Source: Anaerolineae bacterium (GTDB taxonomy: Bacteria > Chloroflexota > Anaerolineae > CG2-30-64-16). Taken from it: DNA of 10,163 nucleotides. This document shows, one piece after another, positions 1-6,838 of the stretch (position 1 is the stretch's first letter; each line of letters starts with the position of its first letter). The translations under genes and the position numbers were made by a program. The notes under the pieces were generated by a model. The model did no database searches, was not told the DNA's origin, and saw nothing but the letters and a program-made list of their open reading frames with translations. The DNA is taken from positions 1 to 10,163 of the forward strand of contig JALOOE010000129.1 of the NCBI GenBank assembly GCA_025454565.1. Direction: 5' to 3'.

Positions 1-1
1 A

Positions 2-1090
2 TACGTGCGCGCCTTCGCCTGGAAAGAGATGCCGGAAGCGCAGCTTGCCTGCGAGGCCCCGTTCTTCCGCCACTTCGAGAACTTCTTTCGTCACCAGCTT
101 TTCTGGGACAGCATGGCCGACGACTCGATCTTCGAGCCGTGGGTCACGCTACACGCCACCTATCGCCGCGCGGGCTGGGGCGTCAGCGGTGAACGCCATC
201 GCTCAGACGAGGAAGGCGGCTCGTTCAAGGTTGATTACCCGCTCAAACAGGAAGAGGACATCGAGAAGCTACGACCGCCGCAGCACGAGATTGATGAGGA
301 GGCAACCGCACAAGACGCCGGGCGGCTGGCGGACGCAATCGGCGATATCATCACGATCAACGTCGATCGCGGCCCGGCGTACCGCATGTGGACCGGCGAC
401 ATCTCGACCGACTTGGGCTACCTGCGTGGCATCGAGAACTTCATGGTTGACATGTATGACAGGCCGGCCTGGCTGCATCGGCTGGTCGGGTTCATGCGGG
501 ATGGAGTCTTGCGGACGCACGAACAGGCCGAGGTAGCGGGCGATTGGGGTTTGTCCGCGCATCAGAATCAGGCGATGCCGTACGCCGAAGAGCTCGCCGA
601 TCCGGCGGCGAACGCGAACGGAGTTCGCCGCAAGCAGCTATGGGGCTACATGGCTGCCCAAGAATTCGCGCTGGTGTCTCCCGCTAAACACGACGAATTC
701 CTGCTCCAATACCAGCTTCCCATCTTGAGCCAGTTCGGATTGGTCGCCTACGGCTGCTGCGAAGACTTGACTCGCAAGATCGGCATCCTGCGCCAGATCC
801 CGAACCTGCGCCGCATCGCCGTCTCGCCGTTCGCAAACGCAGCGAAGTGCGCCGAGCAAATCGGCACGGACTACGTGCTCTCCTATCGCCCCAGCCCGGC
901 CGACATGGTAGGCTACGGCTTCGATCCCGACCGGATCCTGACGATCATGCGCCGCGATCTGCGGGCGTGCCGGGATTGTCACACGGACATCACGCTGAAA
1001 GACGTCGAGACCGTGCAGGGCGATCCCAACCGCGTTCGGCAGTGGGTCGCCTTGACGCGCCGGGTGATCGACGAAGTCTACGGAAAATAG
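2..1090 (+). CDS. Uroporphyrinogen decarboxylase (URO-D)-like protein, 5'-truncated by window edge
   Basis: The reading frame is open from the first bases of the window. A GTG at 5 is formally possible, but the protein already begins inside a conserved region (AWKEMPEAQLACEAPFFRH), so the true start lies upstream and perhaps 40-60 residues are missing. The pattern fits the URO-D/cobalamin-independent methionine synthase superfamily: LWGYMAAQEFALVSP, then YGCCEDLTRKI (Cys pair at 755-760), then IPNLRRIAVSPFANAAKCAEQIGTDYVLSYRPSPA, and a C-terminal CHTDITLKDVETVQGDPNRV. Members of this group are TIM-barrel proteins, usually uncharacterised, often encoded near sugar or methyl-group catabolism genes. 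Some relatives are corrinoid or thiol methyltransferases that use Cys/His zinc ligands. True heme-pathway HemE is unlikely because its N-terminal signature and heme-gene neighbours are not seen. The substrate cannot be told. It ends with TAG, convergent to the next gene. Confidence 0.85.
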   Translation, partial: YVRAFAWKEMPEAQLACEAPFFRHFENFFRHQLFWDSMADDSIFEPWVTLHATYRRAGWGVSGERHRSDEEGGSFKVDYPLKQEEDIEKLRPPQHEIDEEATAQDAGRLADAIGDIITINVDRGPAYRMWTGDISTDLGYLRGIENFMVDMYDRPAWLHRLVGFMRDGVLRTHEQAEVAGDWGLSAHQNQAMPYAEELADPAANANGVRRKQLWGYMAAQEFALVSPAKHDEFLLQYQLPILSQFGLVAYGCCEDLTRKIGILRQIPNLRRIAVSPFANAAKCAEQIGTDYVLSYRPSPADMVGYGFDPDRILTIMRRDLRACRDCHTDITLKDVETVQGDPNRVRQWVALTRRVIDEVYGK

Positions 1091-1096
1091 ACGCCG

Positions 1097-1120
1097 TTGG
1101 CTCGGTCAGAGATCGGCCAA
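1097..1120 (+). terminator. Bulged hairpin between convergent genes, possible terminator
   Basis: An inverted repeat forms TTGGC/GCCAA (5 bp), a single bulged T at 1102, then CGGTC pairing with GATCG (5 bp including one G-T wobble) around an AGA loop. It begins 6 bp after the stop of the URO-D-like gene and lies in the 64-bp gap between two convergent 3' ends, where a terminator is expected. No T-tract follows on either strand, so intrinsic termination is uncertain. Confidence 0.4.
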
Positions 1121-1154
1121 AGCAGGAAGCAACGCGTGTTTGCGGCAGCCCCCG

Positions 1155-1859
1155 TTATCTGTCATCCAATTCGGCCAGCCACGCGCTGAGGACACGCGCG
1201 TCGGCCAGAAACTGCTCCGGCGCGTCTTCACGGACGAACTCGATCATCGCGAAGTGATCGCGATCGGTGGCGGCGATCCGTTCCAGGTATTGCCGCCACA
1301 CCGCAACGCCTTCGGCCAGCGGCCTCCGATCTGCAGCATCTGTGAGCGCCGCCGCTTCCCACTGGAACACATGCGCATTGCTGAGGTAGCCCGAGACGGC
1401 AGCCAGACCAGCGAGGCATTCTGCTGGCGACATCGCGACGGGCGGCTGCCAGTAGGTGCGCACGTTCGGATGGCCCACTTCCTCCAACAACCGGCGCGCC
1501 GAGACGTTCGTGTCGGTGAGGGCGCGGTAGCTGGCATCCGCGTCGGCCGATCCGCGATTGCCCGCCCACACGCGCACCGTCGGTGCACCGAGCGCCATCG
1601 CTGATTCCAACACGCGCTCGAAGGCCAGGCCGTCCGCCTCGCTCACTCCGACGCGATAATAGGAGCCGTAGGCCGCCACCAGCAGCCCGGCATCACGCGT
1701 CATCCGTGCGACATCGCGGGCAAGCGCGATCTCGCCGTGGGGCACGTGGACATCGCCGCCCCATTCGATGCCGATCAGATTTGTGCGCGTCATGAGGTCA
1801 ACGACCTCGCGTGAATGTAGCTTGCGAAAGGTGATGGATACCAGGCCGCCTCGGATCAC
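1155..1859 (-). CDS. Sugar phosphate isomerase/epimerase-like TIM-barrel protein with apparent internal deletion
   Basis: The 234-residue product matches the xylose-isomerase-like TIM-barrel (AP endonuclease 2-type) family: GLVSITFRKL at residues 5-14, GIEWGGDVHVPHG at 30-42, AAYGSYYRVG at 62-71, GAPTVRVWAG at 91-100, NVRTYWQPP at 132-140, HVFQW at 163-167 and AMIEFVR at 204-210. The start is GTG at 1859, chosen because a perfect AGGAGG (1865-1870) sits 5 nt upstream. From memory, relatives are about 260-270 residues long. Between SYRA and LTDTN (residues 113/114, nt 1520/1521) they carry a helix plus a strand ending in a pattern like FEYHGGT. That segment, with its metal-binding Glu, is absent here, with frame kept. 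The usual FHW is FQW. It probably encoded a sugar isomerase/epimerase, but activity is doubtful. It could be an in-frame pseudogene or a repurposed protein. Confidence 0.8.
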   Translation of the reverse strand: MIRGGLVSITFRKLHSREVVDLMTRTNLIGIEWGGDVHVPHGEIALARDVARMTRDAGLLVAAYGSYYRVGVSEADGLAFERVLESAMALGAPTVRVWAGNRGSADADASYRALTDTNVSARRLLEEVGHPNVRTYWQPPVAMSPAECLAGLAAVSGYLSNAHVFQWEAAALTDAADRRPLAEGVAVWRQYLERIAATDRDHFAMIEFVREDAPEQFLADARVLSAWLAELDDR

Positions 1860-1864
1860 GTGGG

Positions 1865-1870
1865 CCTCCT
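1865..1870 (-). promoter_or_regulatory. Perfect Shine-Dalgarno AGGAGG for the TIM-barrel gene
   Basis: AGGAGG on the minus strand is spaced 5 nt (CCCAC) from the GTG at 1859-1857. It decides in favour of this non-ATG start. Confidence 0.8.
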
Positions 1871-1927
1871 ATTCAGAATGTCCCTTACGCCGCGGACTTG
1901 CGCGCAGAGCTCGCTTGCGTCCCACGC

Positions 1928-1956
1928 ATTGTATGTGGGTGGTGTCGCGTGGTCAA
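1928..1956 (-). promoter_or_regulatory. Sigma70-type promoter for the TIM-barrel gene
   Basis: On the minus strand, TTGACC (1956-1951) matches the -35 consensus at 5 of 6 positions, and TACAAT (1933-1928) matches the -10 at 5 of 6, with a 17-bp spacer. The predicted transcription start is near 1921, leaving a leader of about 60 nt before the GTG at 1859. The match was made by eye, but consensus boxes at ideal spacing are uncommon in DNA this GC-rich. Confidence 0.65.
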
Positions 1957-2071
1957 ATGCCGGAGGATCCGCACGGCGGCGCCGCAATCCGGCCACGGAG
2001 GGAACCTGCCAGTACAGTTGAGCGTCCATTGGAGATGCACGCGTCATGCCGCGGCGAAGGTCGGGGATGAT

Positions 2072-2101
2072 TTGGGACTTGCATCACTCGGATGATATAA
2101 T
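2072..2101 (+). promoter_or_regulatory. Promoter of the mre-mrd operon (extended -10)
   Basis: TATAAT at 2096-2101 is a perfect -10 and is preceded by TG one base upstream (TGATATAAT), making an extended -10. A weaker -35, TTGGGA (2072-2077, 4 of 6), lies 18 bp upstream. Transcription should begin near 2108-2112, giving an mreB leader of about 55-60 nt. No other convincing promoter was seen further along the operon, so this one probably drives mreB through rodA and perhaps gltX. Confidence 0.7.
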
Positions 2102-2151
2102 CTTCTTCATTATGTTTGTTACGCTCGTGTTCGACGCACGCAACTCTGCTC

Positions 2152-2156
2152 AGGAG
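2152..2156 (+). promoter_or_regulatory. Shine-Dalgarno AGGAG deciding the mreB start
   Basis: AGGAG lies 10 nt before GTG 2167. A longer in-frame reading back to TTG 2116 would add residues not typical of MreB and has no ribosome-binding site, since 2116 is only a few bases after the predicted transcription start. Confidence 0.6.
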
Positions 2157-2166
2157 CGAATCGCTC

Positions 2167-3252
2167 GTGGTTAGCCCGCTTAATTGGCTTCTCGGCCTGT
2201 TCTCTTTGGACATCGGCATCGACCTGGGGACTGCCAACACTCTCGTCAATGTGCGCAATCGTGGGATCGTGATTAACGAGCCATCGGTGGTTGCTATCGA
2301 TAAGAAAAGCAAGCGCGTGTTGGCCATCGGCTCGGAGGCCAAGGAGATGGTTGGCCGCACGCCGGGCAACATCGTCGCCATCAGGCCGCTACGCGACGGG
2401 GTCATCTCGGACTTCGACGTGACGGAGCAGATGCTCCACTATTTCATCCACAAAGTACATGACCGCATGATCCTGCGCATCCCACGCCCCCGCGTGGTGG
2501 TGGGTATTCCAAGCGGCGTGACCGAAGTCGAGAAACGCGCCGTCTACGACGCTACGATCAGCGCCGGCGCGCGCGAAGCCTATCTGATCGAGGAACCGAT
2601 GGCCGCGGCCATCGGCGCTGGCTTGCCCGTTTCGGACGCACAAGGCAGTATGATCATCGACATCGGCGGCGGCACTACCGAGGTGGCCGTCACATCGTTG
2701 GGTGGTATCGTTGTGGCCCGCTCCATCCGCGTCGCCGGCGACGAGATGGACGAAGACATCATGAACTATGCCCGCCAGAAATACAATCTGCTCATCGGGG
2801 AGCAGATGGCCGAATCAGTGAAGATCGAGGCGGGGTCGGCCTATCCTCTGGACGAAGAGCTCATGGTGGTGTTGCGCGGCCGCAACCTGATCTCCGGCTT
2901 GCCGGAAGCGATCGACATCAGCAGCGTCGAGTTGCGCGAGGCGCTCCGCAACTCGGTAGGGATCATTATCGACACGGTGCGTCAAGCCATCGACGAGACG
3001 CCGCCTGAGCTGATCTCGGATCTCATGCTGCACGGCATTGCCCTGGCGGGCGGCGGCGCACTGCTCAAGGGGCTGGCCCAGCGCCTGTCTGAAGAGAGCA
3101 AGATGCGCGTCTACGTCGCCGACGATCCGCTGAGCTGTGTCGCTCGCGGCGCCGGCAAGGTGTTGGAAAACTTCGACGTTCTGCAACCGACGCTTGCCAG
3201 CATGCAGCGGGGCAGCACGCGATCTGAAATCCGAAATCTGAAATCGCCATGA
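2167..3252 (+). CDS. mreB: Rod-shape-determining actin homologue MreB
   Basis: MreB is a bacterial actin that polymerises with ATP into membrane-associated filaments and directs side-wall peptidoglycan synthesis by the RodA-PBP2 complex. From GTG 2167 the protein has 361 residues. It starts with a short hydrophobic region (PLNWLLGLF) that may act as a membrane anchor, then phosphate-1 motif DIGIDLGTANTLV (from residue 15), INEPSVVAID, phosphate-2 motif IDIGGGTTEVAV (from 164), EEPMAAAIGAGLP, and adenosine motif LAGGGALLKG (AGGGA at 294-298). The chosen GTG has AGGAG 10 nt upstream. The normal fold ends near CVARGAGKVLE. The following tail finishes in SEIRNLKSP, which is encoded by a 7-bp tandem repeat (3221-3245) and so is probably not ancestral. 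Its TGA overlaps the mreC ATG (ATGA), suggesting translational coupling. Identification is very secure. Confidence 0.97.
   Translation: MVSPLNWLLGLFSLDIGIDLGTANTLVNVRNRGIVINEPSVVAIDKKSKRVLAIGSEAKEMVGRTPGNIVAIRPLRDGVISDFDVTEQMLHYFIHKVHDRMILRIPRPRVVVGIPSGVTEVEKRAVYDATISAGAREAYLIEEPMAAAIGAGLPVSDAQGSMIIDIGGGTTEVAVTSLGGIVVARSIRVAGDEMDEDIMNYARQKYNLLIGEQMAESVKIEAGSAYPLDEELMVVLRGRNLISGLPEAIDISSVELREALRNSVGIIIDTVRQAIDETPPELISDLMLHGIALAGGGALLKGLAQRLSEESKMRVYVADDPLSCVARGAGKVLENFDVLQPTLASMQRGSTRSEIRNLKSP
3221..3245 (+). repeat. 7-bp tandem repeat inside the mreB 3' end
   Basis: Three heptamers, GATCTGA, AATCCGA and AATCTGA, are followed by a partial AATC. They differ at only a few positions. The array is translated as the last residues of MreB and ends 3 bp before the mreC start codon. 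Confidence 0.8.
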
Positions 3253-4106
3253 GTCGCGTTTCTAGCCGCACGTTCCTGGTTTTCGCGCTGGCGGCCGTTA
3301 GCGTCGTATTGCTGATCCTCTCGTCATCCAATCGCCTCGGCCCCGTGGAAGGCGCGCTCTCAAGCGCCGGTCGCCCGTTCCTCATCACGTTCAGCGGCCT
3401 CGGCCGGCAGATCAACAACATGGTCACGACGGCGCGCGATCTTGCCACGTTGCGCGGCCGCAACAACCAGTTGCAGACGATGGTCGACACGCTGACAATC
3501 GATAATCTGCGGCTACAAGAAGCCGAATCGGAGAACGAACGGCTGCGCAGTCTGCTCCGTTTCCGCCAACTGAACCCCAACTACGACTTCCGCGGCGGCC
3601 AAGTCATCGCGCGCGTCATCGGGAAGACGCCGAGCAATTACCTTCAATCGATCACTATCGATCTCGGCTCTGAACACGGCATCAAGCCGGGTATGCCGGT
3701 CGTCACCGAGCGCGGCCTGGTGGGACGCATCCACAAAGTCGGCGCGTTGTCCTCCACCGTGTTGTTGATCACCGATCCCAGCAGCGGCGTGCCGGCGCTC
3801 ATCCGCGGCAACCGCCTCAGTGGGATCGTCAACGGTCGCGCCGGCGGCCAGCCGGTCATGGAGTTTATCTCGCAGGATGAGAAGATCGCGCTGGGCGACA
3901 CAGTGATCACCTCCGGTCTCGGCGGCAACTTCCCGAAGAATCTCGTCATCGGCCAAATCGTGGAAGTCCGGCAGCGCGACTATGAGATGTTCCAACAGGC
4001 CACCATCCGGCCGACCGTCAACTTCGATAGACTGGAAGTGGTCCTGGTCATCACCAACTTCCAGCCATTGCCCGGCGAGCCGGGCGAACCAGAGAGCGTA
4101 GGGTGA
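3249..4106 (+). CDS. mreC: Rod-shape-determining protein MreC
   Basis: MreC is a single-pass membrane scaffold of the elongasome. It binds PBP2 on the outer face of the membrane and helps activate it. The 285-residue product has a short basic N-terminus, one membrane segment (about residues 8-26, FLVFALAAVSVVLLILSS) and a coiled coil (about 62-105, rich in L, E, N and R). The paired beta-barrel domain of MreC follows, including NYLQSITIDLGSEHGIKPGMPV, GLVGRI, LLITDPSSGVPALI and the late GDTVITSGLGGNFPKNLVIGQI. Length is normal for the family. The C-terminal tail is Pro/Gly/Glu-rich (LPGEPGEPESVG). Its ATG overlaps the mreB stop by 4 bp and lacks a clear Shine-Dalgarno, so coupling to mreB translation is likely. 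Confidence 0.95.
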   Translation: MSRVSSRTFLVFALAAVSVVLLILSSSNRLGPVEGALSSAGRPFLITFSGLGRQINNMVTTARDLATLRGRNNQLQTMVDTLTIDNLRLQEAESENERLRSLLRFRQLNPNYDFRGGQVIARVIGKTPSNYLQSITIDLGSEHGIKPGMPVVTERGLVGRIHKVGALSSTVLLITDPSSGVPALIRGNRLSGIVNGRAGGQPVMEFISQDEKIALGDTVITSGLGGNFPKNLVIGQIVEVRQRDYEMFQQATIRPTVNFDRLEVVLVITNFQPLPGEPGEPESVG

Positions 4107-4112
4107 GCGAGC

Positions 4113-4661
4113 GTGGCAAAAGCTAACAGACGACGCACACTCACGATCCGGCGTGGGCTGACCAATGTCTACCTTATGGCGGTCGTCCTGACACTGGTGG
4201 TGTTGGTGCAGGCCACACTGCTGGCGCGCGTCAGGCTGATAGGCGCAACGCCGAATCTATTGCTGGTGGTGGTCGTGTGTTGGAGCCTGATCCGCGGCCT
4301 CTACGACGGTCTGGTCTGGGGCTTTGTCGGCGGGCTGGCCCTCGATGTGCTTGCAGGGTTGCCGTTAGGCACATCATCGCTGGCACTCATGGCGACCACG
4401 CCGTTGGCCGGGCTGGGGAAGAACAGCGTTTTTCCGGGCAGCCTCACGTTGCCCATCCTGCTGGTGGCGCTCGCGACGCCGGTGTATGGCTGGGTCGTCC
4501 TGCTGAGCGAGATGATTCGCGGCATACCTGTGGACTGGCTGGCGAGTACGGTGCGCATCATCGGCCCGGAAATCGCGTTCAACGCCGCGTTGACGGTCAT
4601 CGCCTATCCTGCGCTGCGTTGGCTCGCGACACACTATCGACCCACGCAGATGGAGTGGTGA
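4113..4661 (+). CDS. mreD: Rod-shape-determining protein MreD
   Basis: MreD is a small polytopic membrane partner of MreC that balances the MreC-PBP2 interaction. The 182-residue product is strongly hydrophobic with about five membrane segments (near residues 18-40, 47-62, 64-88, 108-130 and 145-172). It carries the family-typical GFVGGLALDVLAGLPLG stretch, whose Asp is usually conserved. The GTG start at 4113 is 6 bp after the mreC stop. AGGGTGA (4100-4106), overlapping that stop, can serve as ribosome-binding site with 6-nt spacing. The N-terminus is basic (AKANRRRTLTIRR), consistent with a cytoplasmic start. The identification rests on position between mreC and mrdA as well as the motif, because MreD sequences are poorly conserved. 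Confidence 0.92.
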   Translation: MAKANRRRTLTIRRGLTNVYLMAVVLTLVVLVQATLLARVRLIGATPNLLLVVVVCWSLIRGLYDGLVWGFVGGLALDVLAGLPLGTSSLALMATTPLAGLGKNSVFPGSLTLPILLVALATPVYGWVVLLSEMIRGIPVDWLASTVRIIGPEIAFNAALTVIAYPALRWLATHYRPTQMEW

Positions 4662-4665
4662 AGGT

Positions 4666-6831
4666 ATGAAACCCGCGATCAGTCGGTCTGAAGCACGGCT
4701 CCTTTTGCTGCGCGGGGTGATTGCCGTCGTGGTGACCGTGTTGATTGGTCGCCTATGGCAGTTGCAGATGGTTGAAGGCGCGTCCTATCTCATCCGCTCC
4801 GATCGCAACCGCTTCCGGGAGGTCGATGTGGCCGCGCCGCGCGGCGTGATCTACGACCGCAACGGCAAGATCTTGGCGCGCAACCGGCCCAGCTTCACGA
4901 TTGCCGTGGTGCCGGGCGATCTGCCGAAGACGCGCGAGGGCGAGCCGGACCCGGCAAAAGACGCGGCGGTGCTCGATCGGCTGCTCGACCTGCTGGCGCG
5001 CCCGGCGCCCAAGCTGCGTCCCAGCCCGACGCCAACCCTTACACCGACGGCGACGAAGGGCAGTGCAAATACGCAGACTACAGTCTCGAAGCCTGTTTCC
5101 GCAACGATGCAGATTCCCAACCGCCAGGCCTGGTACATGCCCCGAGCAGAGATTGAGCAGGCCATCAAAGATGGCCGGCTGGGCGGCGCATATCGCGCAA
5201 TCCCGATTGCCAAGTACATCGATGAGGGCACTGCGTTTACGGTGGCCGAGGATGCGGTCAACTTGCCCGGCGTCGATCTCCAGCTTGACCCGATCCGGGA
5301 CTATCCGAGCGGCAGCCTCACGTCACACCTGATCGGCTACATGGGCCATATCCCAGCGGGAGCCCTCGACAAGTACAAGGCGAAAGGCTACGCCCAGAAC
5401 GAGCAGGTCGGCCTGACCGCGCTGGAATCGACCTTCGAGCATGAGCTGCGCGGCAAACCGGGCCGTCAGACCATTGAGGTGGATGTAAATGGCCGTCGGA
5501 TGCGCACGGTCGGCCAACCCGACCCGGCCGTCCCCGGTCACAATCTTGTCCTGACCCTGGACCTCGACTTGCAGCGTGCAGCTACTACGGCCCTGCAAGA
5601 GGCACTGGACAAGTCCAGCGGTTTCACGAAGGCGACGCAAGGTGTCGCGATCGCGATGGACCCCCGCAACGGCAAAATCCTGGCGATGGTCAGTCTGCCC
5701 AGCTTCGACAATAACCTGTTCGCCAAAGGCGTCACGACCGAGGCGTGGGAAGCGCTGACGAGCAACCCCGATCATCCGATGTTCAACCAGGCGGTCGGCG
5801 GACAGTATCCGCCCGGCTCGATCTTCAAGCCCATTGTCGCATCGGCCGCCCTCCAGGAAGGTGTGATCAATTCGCAGACGCTACTGGGCGATGGCTTTGA
5901 TGGCGCGAATGACGGGATCATCTGGCTGCCCAACCGCTACCTGCCCGGAGATCGCACCAAGGATCAGAAATTCGTCTCCTGGAATGCCAAACAAGGATTC
6001 GGTTGGGGCAAAATCAACGTCAAGAAGGCTCTGGCAGTCTCAGACGACATCTTCTTCTACCAGTTGGGTGGCGGATACCTGGATATTTTCCGAGGGCTGG
6101 GGATCTCAGCGCTGGACTACTATACGAGCCAGTTCGGGCTGGGCGCCACCACCGGTATCGAGTTGCAGGGTGAAGGCGCAGGGCTGGTGCCCGATGAGAA
6201 GTGGAAGCGTCTCAACTATGCCGAGCCGTGGCTCACCGGTGACACGTACAACGCCAGTATCGGCCAGGGCTTCGTGTTGGCGACCCCTCTACAAATGACG
6301 AATGCCACCGCCGCAATCGCCAATCGCGGCACCCTCTACAAGCCGCAGTTGGTCGATCACATCACCGACGCCGAAGGCAAAACTGTGAAGCCCTTCCAGT
6401 CGAATATCATACGTGAGCTACCCGTTGATGCGGGAACCCTCGATGTCGTCCGCGAAGGGATGTATGGGGCCGTCAACTGGCCGGAGGGCACGGCGCCAAA
6501 CGTGCGGTTGCCGGGTATCGCGATTGCCGGCAAAACGGGCACCGCCGAGTATTACCGCGATTGGGATAAGGACGGCCAGCCTGATAAGGACCCCAAAGAA
6601 AATCTACCCACGCACGCGTGGTTTACGGCCTTCGCCCCATATCAAGATCCGGAAATTGCAGTGACCGTCTTCGTTGCCAACGGCGGCGAAGGCTCATCAG
6701 TGGCCGCGCCCGTGGCGGCGAAAATCCTGCGTGCGTATTTCGGCATCGATACCGCGCCGCCTGCGCCCGTGACGCCAATCACGCCCACGACGACGGCAGC
6801 GCCCACGCCAACTGCAAAGCCGGCGGAATGA
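4666..6831 (+). CDS. mrdA: Penicillin-binding protein 2, peptidoglycan D,D-transpeptidase
   Basis: This class B PBP crosslinks the glycan strands made by RodA during elongation. The 721-residue protein has one N-terminal membrane helix (about 11-30), the pedestal (dimerisation) domain with PRGVIYDRNG at 58-67, and a transpeptidase domain. Catalytic motifs are SIFK (nucleophile Ser385, Lys388), SDD at 459-461 in the SxN position (an SxD form is familiar in PBP2 proteins), and KTGTAE at 623-628. All are intact. Unusual are a Pro/Thr/Ser-rich segment at about 111-150 inside the pedestal domain, and a Pro/Thr-rich tail after residue 695 (APVTPITPTTTAAPTPTAKP). It begins 4 bp after mreD, with GGAG (4652-4655) 10 nt upstream, and ends 7 bp before rodA. 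Substrates are lipid-linked nascent glycan strands on the outer face of the membrane. Confidence 0.96.
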   Translation: MKPAISRSEARLLLLRGVIAVVVTVLIGRLWQLQMVEGASYLIRSDRNRFREVDVAAPRGVIYDRNGKILARNRPSFTIAVVPGDLPKTREGEPDPAKDAAVLDRLLDLLARPAPKLRPSPTPTLTPTATKGSANTQTTVSKPVSATMQIPNRQAWYMPRAEIEQAIKDGRLGGAYRAIPIAKYIDEGTAFTVAEDAVNLPGVDLQLDPIRDYPSGSLTSHLIGYMGHIPAGALDKYKAKGYAQNEQVGLTALESTFEHELRGKPGRQTIEVDVNGRRMRTVGQPDPAVPGHNLVLTLDLDLQRAATTALQEALDKSSGFTKATQGVAIAMDPRNGKILAMVSLPSFDNNLFAKGVTTEAWEALTSNPDHPMFNQAVGGQYPPGSIFKPIVASAALQEGVINSQTLLGDGFDGANDGIIWLPNRYLPGDRTKDQKFVSWNAKQGFGWGKINVKKALAVSDDIFFYQLGGGYLDIFRGLGISALDYYTSQFGLGATTGIELQGEGAGLVPDEKWKRLNYAEPWLTGDTYNASIGQGFVLATPLQMTNATAAIANRGTLYKPQLVDHITDAEGKTVKPFQSNIIRELPVDAGTLDVVREGMYGAVNWPEGTAPNVRLPGIAIAGKTGTAEYYRDWDKDGQPDKDPKENLPTHAWFTAFAPYQDPEIAVTVFVANGGEGSSVAAPVAAKILRAYFGIDTAPPAPVTPITPTTTAAPTPTAKPAE
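4996..5115 (+). other. Low-complexity Pro/Thr-rich insertion in PBP2
   Basis: Residues 111-150 of PBP2 read ARPAPKLRPSPTPTLTPTAT and continue Ser/Thr/Gln-rich before structured sequence resumes at PNRQAWYMP. This sits in the pedestal domain between DRLLDLL and the segment AEIEQAIKDG. It is a likely flexible extracellular loop or linker. Similar Pro/Thr linkers are frequent in secreted proteins of Chloroflexota (from memory). Confidence 0.6.
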
Positions 6832-6838
6832 ACGCGCT

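Larger units (their letters stand above)
1860..2166. other. Divergent intergenic region between the TIM-barrel gene and mreB
   Basis: About 307 bp without a supported gene. It holds a leftward promoter (1928-1956) and a rightward promoter (2072-2101), with roughly 115 bp between the two -35 boxes. That middle part contains a perfect 10-bp palindrome, GCGGCGCCGC (1976-1985), and CCGGA/TCCGG arms (1960-1964, 1988-1992) that are not centred on it. The reading frames across it resemble no protein. I see no riboswitch or tRNA. Confidence 0.6.

Noticed and set aside
1960..1992. A hairpin terminator or operator from CCGGA/TCCGG arms and the GC palindrome
   Set aside because: The outer arms and inner palindrome have different centres, and no T-tract follows. 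It is likely compositional, so only the palindrome is mentioned.
2116..2166. A longer MreB N-terminus from TTG 2116
   Set aside because: The extra 17 residues do not resemble MreB and have no ribosome-binding site, whereas GTG 2167 has AGGAG at acceptable spacing and gives a normal N-terminus.
6031..6060. Loss of the SxN motif in PBP2 (SDD instead), suggesting an inactive enzyme
   Set aside because: An SxD form is familiar in PBP2-type enzymes, and the SxxK and KTG motifs are intact.
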